A stretch of 64,000 nucleotides of DNA from Thermomonas sp. XSG (GCF_014678725.1 NZ_CP061497.1:1690001-1754000); one strand, 5' to 3'. Shown: positions 1 to 6,843, counted from the stretch's first letter. The notes: generated from the sequence alone by a model not told the origin. Numbers and translations are program-made.

Positions 1-1
1 C

Positions 2-211
2 GTCTCTTCGGCACCAGAACCAATGGTGTCACGCAAGATTGATTCGCCGCACGCTGGCCCTAACTCAGAAGACCTGACCACGACCGCTTACGCTTGGTCT
101 CGTCCAGGTGAGCGCCTAGAGATCGTTTTCACTCTGACCACTTCTAAAATCGCTCGCGATCCTGAGATTCAGGCCATGGCGTCAGTGGCACTGTCCCAGT
201 CAGAGCCCTAA
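2..211 (+). CDS. Hypothetical cassette protein, 5' end outside window
   Basis: The reading frame is open from the left edge and stops at a TAA inside the first attC site. An ATG lies at position 23 (62 residues from there), but the frame is also open upstream of it, so the true start may be outside the window. The visible peptide is hydrophilic, without membrane segments, and I do not recognise its family. Its position directly before an attC makes it the gene of the left-most visible cassette. Confidence 0.5.
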   Translation, partial: VSSAPEPMVSRKIDSPHAGPNSEDLTTTAYAWSRPGERLEIVFTLTTSKIARDPEIQAMASVALSQSEP

Positions 212-265
212 CAATTCGTCCAAGCCGACGCCGCTTCGCGGCGCGGCTTAACTCAGGTGTTAGGT
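206..265 (+). repeat. attC site 1 (60 bp)
   Basis: R'' ccctaac at 206-212 and R' gttaggt at 259-265 flank an imperfect palindrome whose centre is gacgccgcttcgcggcg. It ends the first visible cassette. Confidence 0.93.
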
Positions 266-1073
266 GTCCGTGACAGAGACTCTCCCTCCCCATGTAAAGC
301 GGATGCTGGATGCATTTAGCAAGCCAGCCGAGAAGCTCAGGAACGAGAACCCCAAGGGGAGGTGGGAGCATACCCTTGAGAGAAATGCCTCGTTGATTTC
401 CGCGCCTTGGGACTATGAAGGCGGCGTAGTAGACGAAACACGAGAGATCACCTTCCTACGAGACTTCTTTAATCTCTTTCATGAGTGCATGCACTCATGC
501 CAAACAATGGATGTGATTAGCGTCCTGACTCGGCAAACGCTCTCTCAAACCCCGGACGAGCATCTAACCACCGTAATCACCTACTGGAGCGAGTCTTACC
601 TCAACGAGGTCTACATTCTCAAGCTTAGACTCGGTGATTTCGTCACGTACGCCGAGCGAAAGTACAAGAAGGACAAAGATTTCGCAGAGCCAATTGTCGG
701 AATCTGCAAAGACCTTCGCGAGTTTGCGGAAAAGCAGCTCGCTCCATTCATTACTACCCGAGGCGAGCATGTTCACAGCCGTCGCTACCGGAGCACAGAT
801 CCAGAGCTGGCGAGACTTGGCGTGCTCGACGTCTCAATCAATAGTCTGGGTCAAACAGAGCTAAAGCCCGTGCGAGATGAAGCCATTCAAGCTGCAACTG
901 CCTGGCTCTTCAAACAAACCGACCGAGCCGCCGAGACCTGTTGGGCGCTGTTTGACGGAACTTGCATGGTCCTCGCTGAAGGGATCGTCACAGAGAATGA
1001 CTGGATCATTGTCCCCATTCCTTTTAAGGACAATCCAGATCCATTCCTCAAAGACTTCAACGCAGACACCTAA
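264..1073 (+). CDS. Cassette protein with HExxH motif, possible metalloprotease-like protein
   Basis: This 269-residue protein starts at a GTG overlapping the R' box of attC 1; a second GTG two codons later is an alternative. It lacks a signal peptide and obvious membrane spans, so it is probably cytoplasmic. Residues 73-77 read HECMH, which fits the HExxH zinc-binding motif of many metalloproteases, preceded by a hydrophobic stretch (FLRDFFNLF) as expected for the active-site helix. I cannot identify a third zinc ligand with certainty, and one HExxH can occur by chance, so the function is open. It is the second largest product in the array. The stop codon lies inside attC 2. Confidence 0.75.
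   Translation: MSVTETLPPHVKRMLDAFSKPAEKLRNENPKGRWEHTLERNASLISAPWDYEGGVVDETREITFLRDFFNLFHECMHSCQTMDVISVLTRQTLSQTPDEHLTTVITYWSESYLNEVYILKLRLGDFVTYAERKYKKDKDFAEPIVGICKDLREFAEKQLAPFITTRGEHVHSRRYRSTDPELARLGVLDVSINSLGQTELKPVRDEAIQAATAWLFKQTDRAAETCWALFDGTCMVLAEGIVTENDWIIVPIPFKDNPDPFLKDFNADT
480..499. repeat. Perfect 20-bp palindrome inside a cassette gene
   Basis: CATGAGTGCATGCACTCATG reads the same on both strands. It spans the codons for the HECMHS segment of the cassette protein, so it may only reflect codon choice around that motif. Confidence 0.6.
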
Positions 1074-1175
1074 CAATTCGTTCAAGCCGAGATCGCTTCG
1101 CGGCCGCGGAGTTGTTCGGTAAATTGTCACAACGCCGCGGCCGCAAAGCGCTCCAGCTTAACTCAGGTGTTAGGT
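1068..1175 (+). repeat. attC site 2 (108 bp, long type)
   Basis: R'' acctaac at 1068-1074 and R' gttaggt at 1169-1175. The central part is enlarged by a second stem, gccgcgg...ccgcggc, around an AT-rich loop. It is almost identical to attC 9 at 4707-4814. Confidence 0.92.
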
Positions 1176-1178
1176 GCC

Positions 1179-1625
1179 ATGCGAACCACCATCGCCATGC
1201 TCGTTACAGCAGCACTATTGATGACAACGCAGCGGGCCGCCGCGTGCACAATTTTCTGGGACGACCGGCCGGACACTATCTTCCAGAAAAGCGATTCTGT
1301 ATTTCTGGCTTATCCGCTCAAGATCTCACCGGACCCCGATGAAATACAGCAACTCAGACCAGATGCGTTCTTTCAACAGACGGTGATCTGGCGTGTTGTT
1401 AGATCATGGAAGGGAAATTTATCGGCGGGTGACACAGTCGTTACCGTGCGCAGCATCGACAGAATGGACGCATGCTCAGGTTGGAGCGTGACTACCAGGT
1501 ATGACCCACGAATTCTCTATTCATCCGGGGATGCATCTCCCGCCGTCATCCAGGGGCTATCGTTAGAAGATGCTACTCTGCAACTCAACAGATTGGTTCG
1601 CAGGCGCCAAGGAGTTGGGAAATAG
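1179..1625 (+). CDS. Hypothetical exported cassette protein
   Basis: The product is 148 residues from the ATG at 1179, three bases after the R' box of attC 2. A GTG at 1167 is in frame but lies inside attC, so the ATG is preferred. The first ~26 residues form a typical signal peptide: MRTT followed by a hydrophobic run and AAAC. Cleavage just before or at the cysteine is plausible, so it could be a periplasmic protein or a lipoprotein. The mature part contains several tryptophans and two further cysteines (one in the MDACSGW segment). I do not recognise the family. Confidence 0.7.
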   Translation: MRTTIAMLVTAALLMTTQRAAACTIFWDDRPDTIFQKSDSVFLAYPLKISPDPDEIQQLRPDAFFQQTVIWRVVRSWKGNLSAGDTVVTVRSIDRMDACSGWSVTTRYDPRILYSSGDASPAVIQGLSLEDATLQLNRLVRRRQGVGK

Positions 1626-1632
1626 AGATGGC

Positions 1633-1692
1633 ACCTAACAATTCGTCCAAGCCGACGCCGCTTCGCGGCGCGGCTTAACTCAGGTGTTAGGT
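1633..1692 (+). repeat. attC site 3 (60 bp)
   Basis: R'' acctaac at 1633-1639, R' gttaggt at 1686-1692, with the standard gacgccgcttcgcggcg centre. Confidence 0.93.
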
Positions 1693-1697
1693 GGCTT

Positions 1698-2312
1698 GTG
1701 AACACTCTAGCTATCTTGCTGGCAATTCTCGGATCACCAGCAATTTCCTCCGAGCCTCAGTTCAAGATCATTACCGCAGAGCCATTACAACAATTCATGG
1801 CTTTCGGTCGCATCACTGATGGGTTCGAGGCTGAAATGCGCAAAGCAATCGCCGGAAGTCCGAACCTAAAACGTGTTTACATCGAAAGCACCGGCGGCAA
1901 GACCCTAGAGGCCAAGCGCACAGCTCAATTGTTAAATACGCACGGAATCACTATTCGCGTCGCCGGAAGATGCGCCAGTGCATGCGTCGCTCTGTGGGCT
2001 GCAACTGATCGGCGAGAGCTCACAGCAAGCGCCCGCCTTGGGTTACACGCCGGCATTCCCATCAAGAAGGCCCCTGGCGCACTTGAAGCTGTTACATCCC
2101 CCGTACGGCAGAGATTGGCAGATGACATGCTGCGCAAGGCGGGGTTCTCTGATCAGTTGATCTTAAAAGCCCGCCAAGTTCCGCCCAACTCTATCCTCTG
2201 GCTCACTCCAACAGAGCTAGCCTCAGACGGCGTCAGGTTCACGTTAACGAGCCCGCCACCTAACAATTCGTCCAAGCCGACACCGCTTCGCGGCGTCGGC
2301 AAAGGCCGCTAA
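1698..2312 (+). CDS. ClpP/crotonase-fold periplasmic protein (COG3904-like)
   Basis: The 204-residue product starts at GTG 1698. It has an N-terminal signal peptide (MNTLAILLAILGSPAISS) and then a region resembling the predicted periplasmic ClpP-like proteins of the COG3904 type: YIESTGG near residue 55, a GRCASACVALW segment near residue 93 with the candidate nucleophilic serine, and ARLGLHAG near residue 115 with a candidate histidine. In ClpP relatives these are the oxyanion loop, nucleophile turn and histidine. Activity is inferred only. The frame does not stop before attC 4 but runs 54 bases into it, adding a tail that begins NNSSKPTPLRG. That tail is encoded by the recombination site, not by the ancestral gene. 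Confidence 0.75.
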   Translation: MNTLAILLAILGSPAISSEPQFKIITAEPLQQFMAFGRITDGFEAEMRKAIAGSPNLKRVYIESTGGKTLEAKRTAQLLNTHGITIRVAGRCASACVALWAATDRRELTASARLGLHAGIPIKKAPGALEAVTSPVRQRLADDMLRKAGFSDQLILKARQVPPNSILWLTPTELASDGVRFTLTSPPPNNSSKPTPLRGVGKGR

Positions 2313-2366
2313 GATCGTGCCTGTGCCGCCGCCGCAAATCGGTGCGGCTTAACTCAGGTGTTAGGG
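2258..2366 (+). repeat. attC site 4 (109 bp, long type)
   Basis: R'' acctaac at 2258-2264 and R' gttaggg at 2360-2366. The centre is extended by a GC-rich insertion different from that in attC 2 and attC 9. Confidence 0.88.
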
Positions 2367-2371
2367 CCCGC

Positions 2372-2878
2372 ATGCAGTCTTTCGTTTGTCCAAGTTGTGG
2401 TGACACCCACGAAGGCCTACCCACCGATCACGGGTGGAAATTACCGGATGTGGTCTGGGACATACCTGAAAGCGAGCGAGCCAAGCTGGCAAAGTTCAAC
2501 AGTGATCTTTGCCAGTTCGGCAATCGTTTTTTCATAAGGTGCTTGCTCAAGCTGCAGTTCAACGAGCAGCCCGACTACTACGGCTGGGGCGTCTGGATTG
2601 AGGTACAAGAGCAGGACTTCTACCGGTACGTCGAGCTGTACGACAAAGACGGGAGCGGCGAACCCCCTGTGTCAGGCACCATCGCCAACTCAATGCCTGG
2701 CTATCCAGACACACTCGGCATGCCCGTAGTGGTGCAATTCCAAAGTAGTACGAGTCGTCCGGCAGTTCTCGTACCAACGAACATCGGTCACCCTCTTGCG
2801 CTGGAGCAAGTGGCGGGCATAGACAACCGTCGCTATCACGAGATACTTGTTGCAACAGGGTCACTAGGCGGGCCCTAA
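2372..2878 (+). CDS. DUF2199 domain protein
   Basis: From ATG 2372 the product is 168 residues. The N-terminus has a zinc-ribbon-like CPSCGDTHEGLP, followed by SDLCQFGNRFFIRCLLKL and a GWGVWIEVQEQDFYRY segment. This order of short cysteine knuckle, Dxx(C)-x-FFIR and WG(V)W is what I know of DUF2199 proteins, small cytoplasmic proteins of unknown function that are frequent in integron cassettes and genomic islands. An in-frame upstream start would lie inside attC 4, so ATG 2372 is preferred. The stop TAA is part of attC 5. Confidence 0.82.
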   Translation: MQSFVCPSCGDTHEGLPTDHGWKLPDVVWDIPESERAKLAKFNSDLCQFGNRFFIRCLLKLQFNEQPDYYGWGVWIEVQEQDFYRYVELYDKDGSGEPPVSGTIANSMPGYPDTLGMPVVVQFQSSTSRPAVLVPTNIGHPLALEQVAGIDNRRYHEILVATGSLGGP

Positions 2879-2932
2879 CAATTCGTCCAAGCCGACGCCG
2901 CTTCGCGGCGCGGCTTAACTCAGGTGTTAGGC
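2873..2932 (+). repeat. attC site 5 (60 bp)
   Basis: R'' ccctaac at 2873-2879, R' gttaggc at 2926-2932, standard centre. Confidence 0.93.
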
Positions 2933-2954
2933 CGCTTATCTAAGGACATCGCAA

Positions 2955-3434
2955 GTGACGAAAATCGAAAAGCAGCACGTGATGGGCATCATCGGATCGG
3001 GTCTGGCCACGTTCGTAGCCCTAGTTCTCGCGGTTAAGTACCATCAGGCCTTGGTTCTTTCAGCCATCGAGCTTGTCGCTATGTTCGTCGCCTCAATTTT
3101 TGTGGCGCGCAAGAGCCTTCCGGCCATGTACGTCATGACTGGCTATTTTGGGATCGTCCTAGGCATACCAATGTTGCTGTCTGGCAACCCCATAACCATT
3201 GTTGTGGTTATTGGCATTTTGTTCCTGCTTATTCAAGGCGTTATTGGTATATCGGAGGCTCGGGCTGCACTTCGCCCACGTACAGAGCCAGCGCTTTCGG
3301 ACGCCGACAGAGCGCTGATGCACCAACACGGTATTGAGCACAATGGCCGGTACTTCGTTGTAGGTGACATGCACTTCGACCACTTTCATGACGCCATTTC
3401 CCATGCCAGTCACCTGTCAAAGGGCGCGGCCTAA
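2955..3434 (+). CDS. Hypothetical cassette membrane protein with His-rich tail
   Basis: The 159-residue product starts at GTG 2955, with a ribosome binding site aagga at 2942-2946. Residues ~10-105 hold about four hydrophobic segments (GSGLATFVALVLAV, ALVLSAIELVAMFVASIFVA, YVMTGYFGIVLGIPMLL, ITIVVVIGILFLLIQGVIGI). The last ~50 residues are soluble and rich in histidine, with MHFDHFHDAISHASHL near the end, which could bind a metal. I know no named family. It probably sits in the inner membrane with the tail in the cytoplasm (inference). Confidence 0.72.
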   Translation: MTKIEKQHVMGIIGSGLATFVALVLAVKYHQALVLSAIELVAMFVASIFVARKSLPAMYVMTGYFGIVLGIPMLLSGNPITIVVVIGILFLLIQGVIGISEARAALRPRTEPALSDADRALMHQHGIEHNGRYFVVGDMHFDHFHDAISHASHLSKGAA

Positions 3435-3488
3435 CAATTCATTCAAGCCGAAGCCGCTTCGCGGCTCGGCTTAATTCAGGTGTTAGGC
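3429..3488 (+). repeat. attC site 6 (60 bp)
   Basis: R'' gcctaac at 3429-3435, R' gttaggc at 3482-3488. The arms carry compensating changes (aagccgcttcgcggctcgg), so the stem is kept. Confidence 0.93.
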
Positions 3489-3513
3489 CGCAATCGAAAA
3501 GTTGGGGAGCCGA

Positions 3514-3987
3514 ATGAGTACAACGACCACCGTGCATGTCGACACCATCTTCGCTGAGACTGGTGCAATTTCGATCGGCTACACACCGGAGCAAGATCGG
3601 GCTTACTTATCTGTCGCTGATCCAACTGATAAGCGTCGTGCAACACACTTCGTTTCCCTTAGCCCAGAAAACCTTATTGAGCTTAAAGCGTCATTTGAGA
3701 AGCTTGATGAGGTCATACGACAAGAGAAAGCCAAGATCTACCTTCGCCAGAGCAATCCTTCATCTTTTGACCAGTCGGGCGATACGGTCGCGATACCAAT
3801 TGGCAACTCGAATATTTCAATACCAAAAGATCTCTATGCTCAAGTCGCTTCCCTCGTGAGTGAAGGACAGACGCTTATCGCAGCCTCAAAGATTAGTGCA
3901 GCCCTTCCCTGGCTCGGTCTGGCAGGCGCACGTGCAGTAGCACAGTCAATTTGTGACTACCAGTTGGCAGTTGGTGACCGCGCATAG
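3514..3987 (+). CDS. Hypothetical soluble cassette protein
   Basis: From ATG 3514 the product is 157 residues; a good ribosome binding site (ggggag, 3504-3509) precedes it, which is why the upstream TTG at 3502 is not used. The N-terminal half has alternating short hydrophobic strands. The C-terminal ~45 residues (LVSEGQTLIAAS...GLAGARAVAQSI) faintly recall the helical C-terminal domain of ribosomal protein L7/L12, which also occurs in unrelated small proteins of this bacterial family. That similarity is by eye and weak. There is no signal peptide or membrane span. Confidence 0.68.
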   Translation: MSTTTTVHVDTIFAETGAISIGYTPEQDRAYLSVADPTDKRRATHFVSLSPENLIELKASFEKLDEVIRQEKAKIYLRQSNPSSFDQSGDTVAIPIGNSNISIPKDLYAQVASLVSEGQTLIAASKISAALPWLGLAGARAVAQSICDYQLAVGDRA

Positions 3988-3989
3988 CG

Positions 3990-4049
3990 GCCTAACAATT
4001 CGTCCAAGCCGACGCCGCTTCGCGGCGCGGCTTAACTCAGGTGTTAGGC
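3990..4049 (+). repeat. attC site 7 (60 bp)
   Basis: R'' gcctaac at 3990-3996, R' gttaggc at 4043-4049, standard centre. Confidence 0.93.
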
Positions 4050-4068
4050 AGCACAGCAGGAGCTTCGC

Positions 4069-4311
4069 TTGCGACCTTCCAATCTTATCAGTGCTCTGAT
4101 TGCCACAGCAGCATCACTAGTTTTTTCCTATTTATTGCTCAGCTCCCTGATATCCGGATCTTCTCCAACTTTCGGCGGAAGAGCGACAGCCGCATTGGGC
4201 ATACGGCATGACGCCAATACTGAACCAGCGCAATTTTGGTTCATGATCATGATCTATGCTGTTGGAGCCATCGGCCTTGGTTACTTGGCCTGGCGGGACT
4301 ACAACAAGTGA
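4069..4311 (+). CDS. Small two-span membrane protein
   Basis: The 80-residue product appears to start at TTG 4069, with an aggag ribosome binding site at 4059-4063 and about five bases of spacing. Two hydrophobic segments are visible: residues ~7-29 (ISALIATAASLVFSYLLLSS) and ~57-74 (FWFMIMIYAVGAIGLGYLAW), followed by a short basic end. It has no recognisable family. Composition is more AT-rich than the core chromosome. Unusually for this array, 25 bases separate the stop from attC 8. Confidence 0.62.
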   Translation: MRPSNLISALIATAASLVFSYLLLSSLISGSSPTFGGRATAALGIRHDANTEPAQFWFMIMIYAVGAIGLGYLAWRDYNK

Positions 4312-4336
4312 CCGCAAGGAACGTCAAGAAAGTGCT

Positions 4337-4396
4337 GCCTAACAATTCATTCAAGCCGACGCCGCTTCGCGGCGCGGCTTAACTCAGGTGTTAGGC
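4337..4396 (+). repeat. attC site 8 (60 bp)
   Basis: R'' gcctaac at 4337-4343, R' gttaggc at 4390-4396, standard centre. Confidence 0.93.
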
Positions 4397-4433
4397 CGCA
4401 CCAGAATTCTCGACCGAGCAAAGAACCCATCAA

Positions 4434-4712
4434 GTGAACGGACTTACCCCTACAGTCATCCTCCTGTTCTTCCTTGCAACCGCACCTGTCGGTCTTCTGC
4501 CTACCGTACTGGCGTTCGTGACCAAGCAACGGCATCGCGCATGGGTCACTGCGGGTAACGTCCTCCTGTGGTTGCTGCTCTATGTGGGAGCGCGCGCATT
4601 CACGCTAGACGGCTCGAGCGCATTCGCGATACCGACCTATCTTGCCTTGCTGGCATGGCTTTTACTGTTTGGTTGGTCGCTGCGTAGCCTGGGTAGACGG
4701 GCAGCGGCCTAA
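4434..4712 (+). CDS. Superinfection-immunity-like membrane protein
   Basis: The 92-residue product starts at GTG 4434. It has three hydrophobic segments: residues 5-25, 37-55 and 64-84. Between the first two it reads LLPTVLAFVTKQRH...VTAGNVLLWLLLYV. The order LPTxxAF, a short basic loop, then an N-containing helix resembles the small Imm-type superinfection immunity family named after phage T4 Imm, though the GWT motif common in that family is not clear here. Those proteins block DNA entry of related phages in the phage setting, and many chromosomal homologues have no tested role. A defence function is therefore a guess. Confidence 0.6.
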   Translation: MNGLTPTVILLFFLATAPVGLLPTVLAFVTKQRHRAWVTAGNVLLWLLLYVGARAFTLDGSSAFAIPTYLALLAWLLLFGWSLRSLGRRAAA

Positions 4713-4814
4713 CAATTCGTTCAAGCCGAGATCGCTTCGCGGCCGCGGAGTTGTTCGGTACATTGTCACAACGCCGCGGCCGCAAAGCGCTCCGGCTTAA
4801 CTCAGGTGTTAGGC
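4707..4814 (+). repeat. attC site 9 (108 bp, long type)
   Basis: R'' gcctaac at 4707-4713, R' gttaggc at 4808-4814. Apart from the first and last box bases it differs from attC 2 at only two internal positions. Confidence 0.92.
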
Positions 4815-4818
4815 CGCT

Positions 4819-5103
4819 ATGGTCAGACTGGTCAGGATTGCGGCGGTGGTGCTCGGAGTTCCGCTGATCTGCGTGCCGCTGGCGATCCTCGTCACGGTGC
4901 TTTGTGCGCCACTCTGGGAGTGGTTTGAAGCTGCAACCTCCATCCAGTCTTATGGCCATCACGGCCCGGTGGAGTGGTGCTATATGGTCAGCTTCGTGGC
5001 GCTCATGGCTGCCGGATACACTCTCGCTCTCATTTCAGAGAGGCGGCGTAGATCGCGGCCTAACAATTCGTCCAAGCCGACGCCGCTTCGCGGCGCGGCT
5101 TAA
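4819..5103 (+). CDS. Small two-span membrane protein with attC-encoded tail
   Basis: The 94-residue product starts at ATG 4819, four bases after the R' box of attC 9. Segments ~4-30 (VRIAAVVLGVPLICVPLAIL...) and ~54-72 (CYMVSFVALMAAGYTLAL) are hydrophobic, with a basic cluster ERRRRSR after the second. No stop occurs before attC 10, so the last residues (NNSSKPTPLRGAA) are read from the recombination site and end at the TAA of cttaactc. The family is unknown. Confidence 0.65.
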   Translation: MVRLVRIAAVVLGVPLICVPLAILVTVLCAPLWEWFEAATSIQSYGHHGPVEWCYMVSFVALMAAGYTLALISERRRRSRPNNSSKPTPLRGAA

Positions 5104-5117
5104 CTCAGGTGTTAGGC
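5058..5117 (+). repeat. attC site 10 (60 bp)
   Basis: R'' gcctaac at 5058-5064, R' gttaggc at 5111-5117, standard centre. It supplies the 3' end of the upstream reading frame. Confidence 0.93.
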
Positions 5118-5123
5118 CCCGCA

Positions 5124-5564
5124 ATGCAGCCCCTCGACAAGTTGCGAGAGAAGCTCTCCAAGTATCCCGACCTAAGGGTTGAGGATGATGGCCGCACAAT
5201 CACAGTGTTGGCCTCGGATTCTGATGGCTTTGATGTGGCGTTTAGCGTCGAAGAGTCGGGTTACATGGTCTGGTTCGGCCCATGGCACCAGTCCTTTGAG
5301 CCAGCTGAAGAGCAGTCGGCCCTAGAGTGTTTTGCGTTCGGCCTGTCCGGCGAGGCGCGCCTTAAGGTCAAGTCCAGGGGCCAGCGAGACTACAGTTGGA
5401 CCCTCGAAGCATTGGAGCAGGGTCAATGGAGTACGTACTCCACAACTGCACTGCTGCTCTTCCCATTCTGGCGCCCGCGCAAGATCCGCTATCTTCAGAA
5501 CCCGGCACTCGGTGCGGGGCCTAACAATTCGTCCAAGCCGACGCCACTTCGCGGCGCGGCTTAA
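5124..5564 (+). CDS. Hypothetical soluble cassette protein with attC-encoded tail
   Basis: From ATG 5124 the product is 146 residues (an in-frame GTG at 5109 lies inside attC 10). It is soluble and acidic, with a strand-rich N-terminus (DLRVEDDGRTITVLASDSDGF) and a tryptophan-rich middle (YMVWFGPWHQSF). A short hydrophobic patch TTALLLFPFW precedes a basic segment RPRKIRYL. The reading frame passes into attC 11 and ends NNSSKPTPLRGAA. I do not recognise the family. Most of the body is probably a single alpha/beta domain (inference from residue pattern only). Confidence 0.66.
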   Translation: MQPLDKLREKLSKYPDLRVEDDGRTITVLASDSDGFDVAFSVEESGYMVWFGPWHQSFEPAEEQSALECFAFGLSGEARLKVKSRGQRDYSWTLEALEQGQWSTYSTTALLLFPFWRPRKIRYLQNPALGAGPNNSSKPTPLRGAA

Positions 5565-5578
5565 CTCAGGTGTTAGAT
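5519..5578 (+). repeat. attC site 11 (60 bp)
   Basis: R'' gcctaac at 5519-5525 and R' gttagat at 5572-5578, a slightly off-consensus right box. One centre base differs (gacgccacttcgcggcg). Confidence 0.91.
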
Positions 5579-5600
5579 GCCCGTGGAAAGGAGATCGCAC

Positions 5601-6044
5601 GTGAAGAGAATGCTTGGAGCTGTCGCGGCGTGCCTTGCGGTCGGCCTGATCGCAGATGAGTTGTTTGGCCTGGTGTGGAATGCCTCCTTGCTCAAACTTC
5701 CTCACTGGGCCGGATACGCCTTTGCGCCTGCCTCGGCGCTGTCCACTCTCGCCGGAGTTGCGGTCGGCACATTTGTTTCTCGTGGGCGCTTTCTGTCCGC
5801 GGCGCTCGTACTCTGGCTCCTAGGCACCGTGGTTGTACTCACCATCGGCTACAGGGTGCAGGTCGCGGGCATGCCCATGTCGTTCGTTGATTACCTCGCG
5901 CTCAATCTGCCGGGAATTGGCAGCAGGCTAATCGCATCTGTCCTTGGTCTCGCGCTTGGATCTGCGGCCTACATGCGCTGGTCGCGCGTCGCGCGGGCAT
6001 CTAACAATTCGTCCAAGCCGACGCCGCTTCGCGGCGCGGCTTAA
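5601..6044 (+). CDS. Membrane protein (about four spans) with attC-encoded tail
   Basis: The start is placed at GTG 5601 because a strong ribosome binding site aaaggag (5587-5593) stands seven bases before it. An in-frame ATG at 5577 overlaps attC 11 and would add eight residues. The 147-residue product has hydrophobic segments near its residues 4-21, 39-59, 66-84 and 108-126. It ends with the attC-encoded NNSSKPTPLRGAA. No family is recognised. It is probably an inner-membrane protein. Confidence 0.65.
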   Translation: MKRMLGAVAACLAVGLIADELFGLVWNASLLKLPHWAGYAFAPASALSTLAGVAVGTFVSRGRFLSAALVLWLLGTVVVLTIGYRVQVAGMPMSFVDYLALNLPGIGSRLIASVLGLALGSAAYMRWSRVARASNNSSKPTPLRGAA

Positions 6045-6058
6045 CTCAGGTGTTAGGC
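5999..6058 (+). repeat. attC site 12 (60 bp)
   Basis: R'' atctaac at 5999-6005, R' gttaggc at 6052-6058, standard centre. Confidence 0.93.
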
Positions 6059-6081
6059 GCTTGTGACCCGAATGGTGGAGC

Positions 6082-6396
6082 ATGGATTTTGAAATTTCCA
6101 ATATAGAGAAGATCGCAATAGTAATTGCGTCGCTACTTCTCGCAGCATCGCTAATATTCCGTATCTATCTCTTCTTGATCGAAAGAACCACCAACGATGA
6201 AATTCTTCACAAAATGCTGGAAGAGCGATTTTTACTTTCGCTCGGGGATATGTTTGCCCTAGTGTTGCTTTGGAGATGGCCGGAGCTACAGCAAGACTCA
6301 AAACGACGCGCTCTTCCTTATATCGCATCCTACCTAACAGCCACATTAATTCTTATTGCAGTTTTCGTGCCGCTATTTGCAAAGGCTTGGTTATAG
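6082..6396 (+). CDS. Three-span membrane protein, AT-rich cassette
   Basis: The 104-residue product starts at ATG 6082, with ggtggag at 6074-6080 directly upstream. Hydrophobic segments are near residues 10-32, 50-64 and 80-100, separated by a charged loop (LIERTTNDEILHKMLEERF) that could be a short amphipathic helix. The gene is clearly richer in A and T than its neighbours and uses codons such as ATA and AAT that are rare in the core genes here, a sign of recent foreign origin. The family is unknown. Confidence 0.7.
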   Translation: MDFEISNIEKIAIVIASLLLAASLIFRIYLFLIERTTNDEILHKMLEERFLLSLGDMFALVLLWRWPELQQDSKRRALPYIASYLTATLILIAVFVPLFAKAWL

Positions 6397-6401
6397 ACCG
6401 C

Positions 6402-6461
6402 GCCTAACAATTCATTCAAGCCGACGCCGCTTCGCGGCGCGGCTTAATTCCGGTGTTAGCG
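6402..6461 (+). repeat. attC site 13 (60 bp)
   Basis: R'' gcctaac at 6402-6408 and R' gttagcg at 6455-6461, off consensus at the right box. The preceding bases read ttaattccggt instead of ttaactcaggt. Confidence 0.9.
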
Positions 6462-6464
6462 CTC

Positions 6465-6782
6465 ATGGCAACCCCTCCTGCAGTCCAGCTACCAGCCCCG
6501 CTCGTCGTAAGGTTGCTGGCTGTCGTGATGACCTGCGTCATATCTGGCCTCGGCTTAATGGCCCTGGTCACTGGTCACGCGGCCGGGCGCTGGACCCGCT
6601 ATGGCTATGCGGGCCCGCTGGAAGGATCCCCTGCCCATGCATTTGGGCTCGCCATGTTCTTCTTCGGGCTTCTCCCACTGGCACTAGCAATGCGTAGTCC
6701 CAAGTCCGCGGTCCGGCTTGCTGTTGCATCTGCCGTACTGGGGTTGCTGTCGGTGTTCGTTGGTCCAGCTTTGCTAGCTTGA
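6465..6782 (+). CDS. Hypothetical three-span membrane protein
   Basis: From ATG 6465, three bases after attC 13, the product is 105 residues. Hydrophobic segments are at about residues 14-36, 60-76 and 84-103. The first loop is glycine-rich (HAAGRWTRYGYAGPLEGSPAHAF). The in-frame GTG at 6453 is inside attC and is not favoured. I see no known family. Confidence 0.66.
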   Translation: MATPPAVQLPAPLVVRLLAVVMTCVISGLGLMALVTGHAAGRWTRYGYAGPLEGSPAHAFGLAMFFFGLLPLALAMRSPKSAVRLAVASAVLGLLSVFVGPALLA

Positions 6783-6783
6783 G

Positions 6784-6843
6784 CGCTAACAATTCATTCA
6801 AGCCGACGCCGCTTCGCGGCGCGGCTTAACTCAGGTGTTAGGG
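6784..6843 (+). repeat. attC site 14 (60 bp)
   Basis: R'' cgctaac at 6784-6790, R' gttaggg at 6837-6843, standard centre. Confidence 0.92.
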
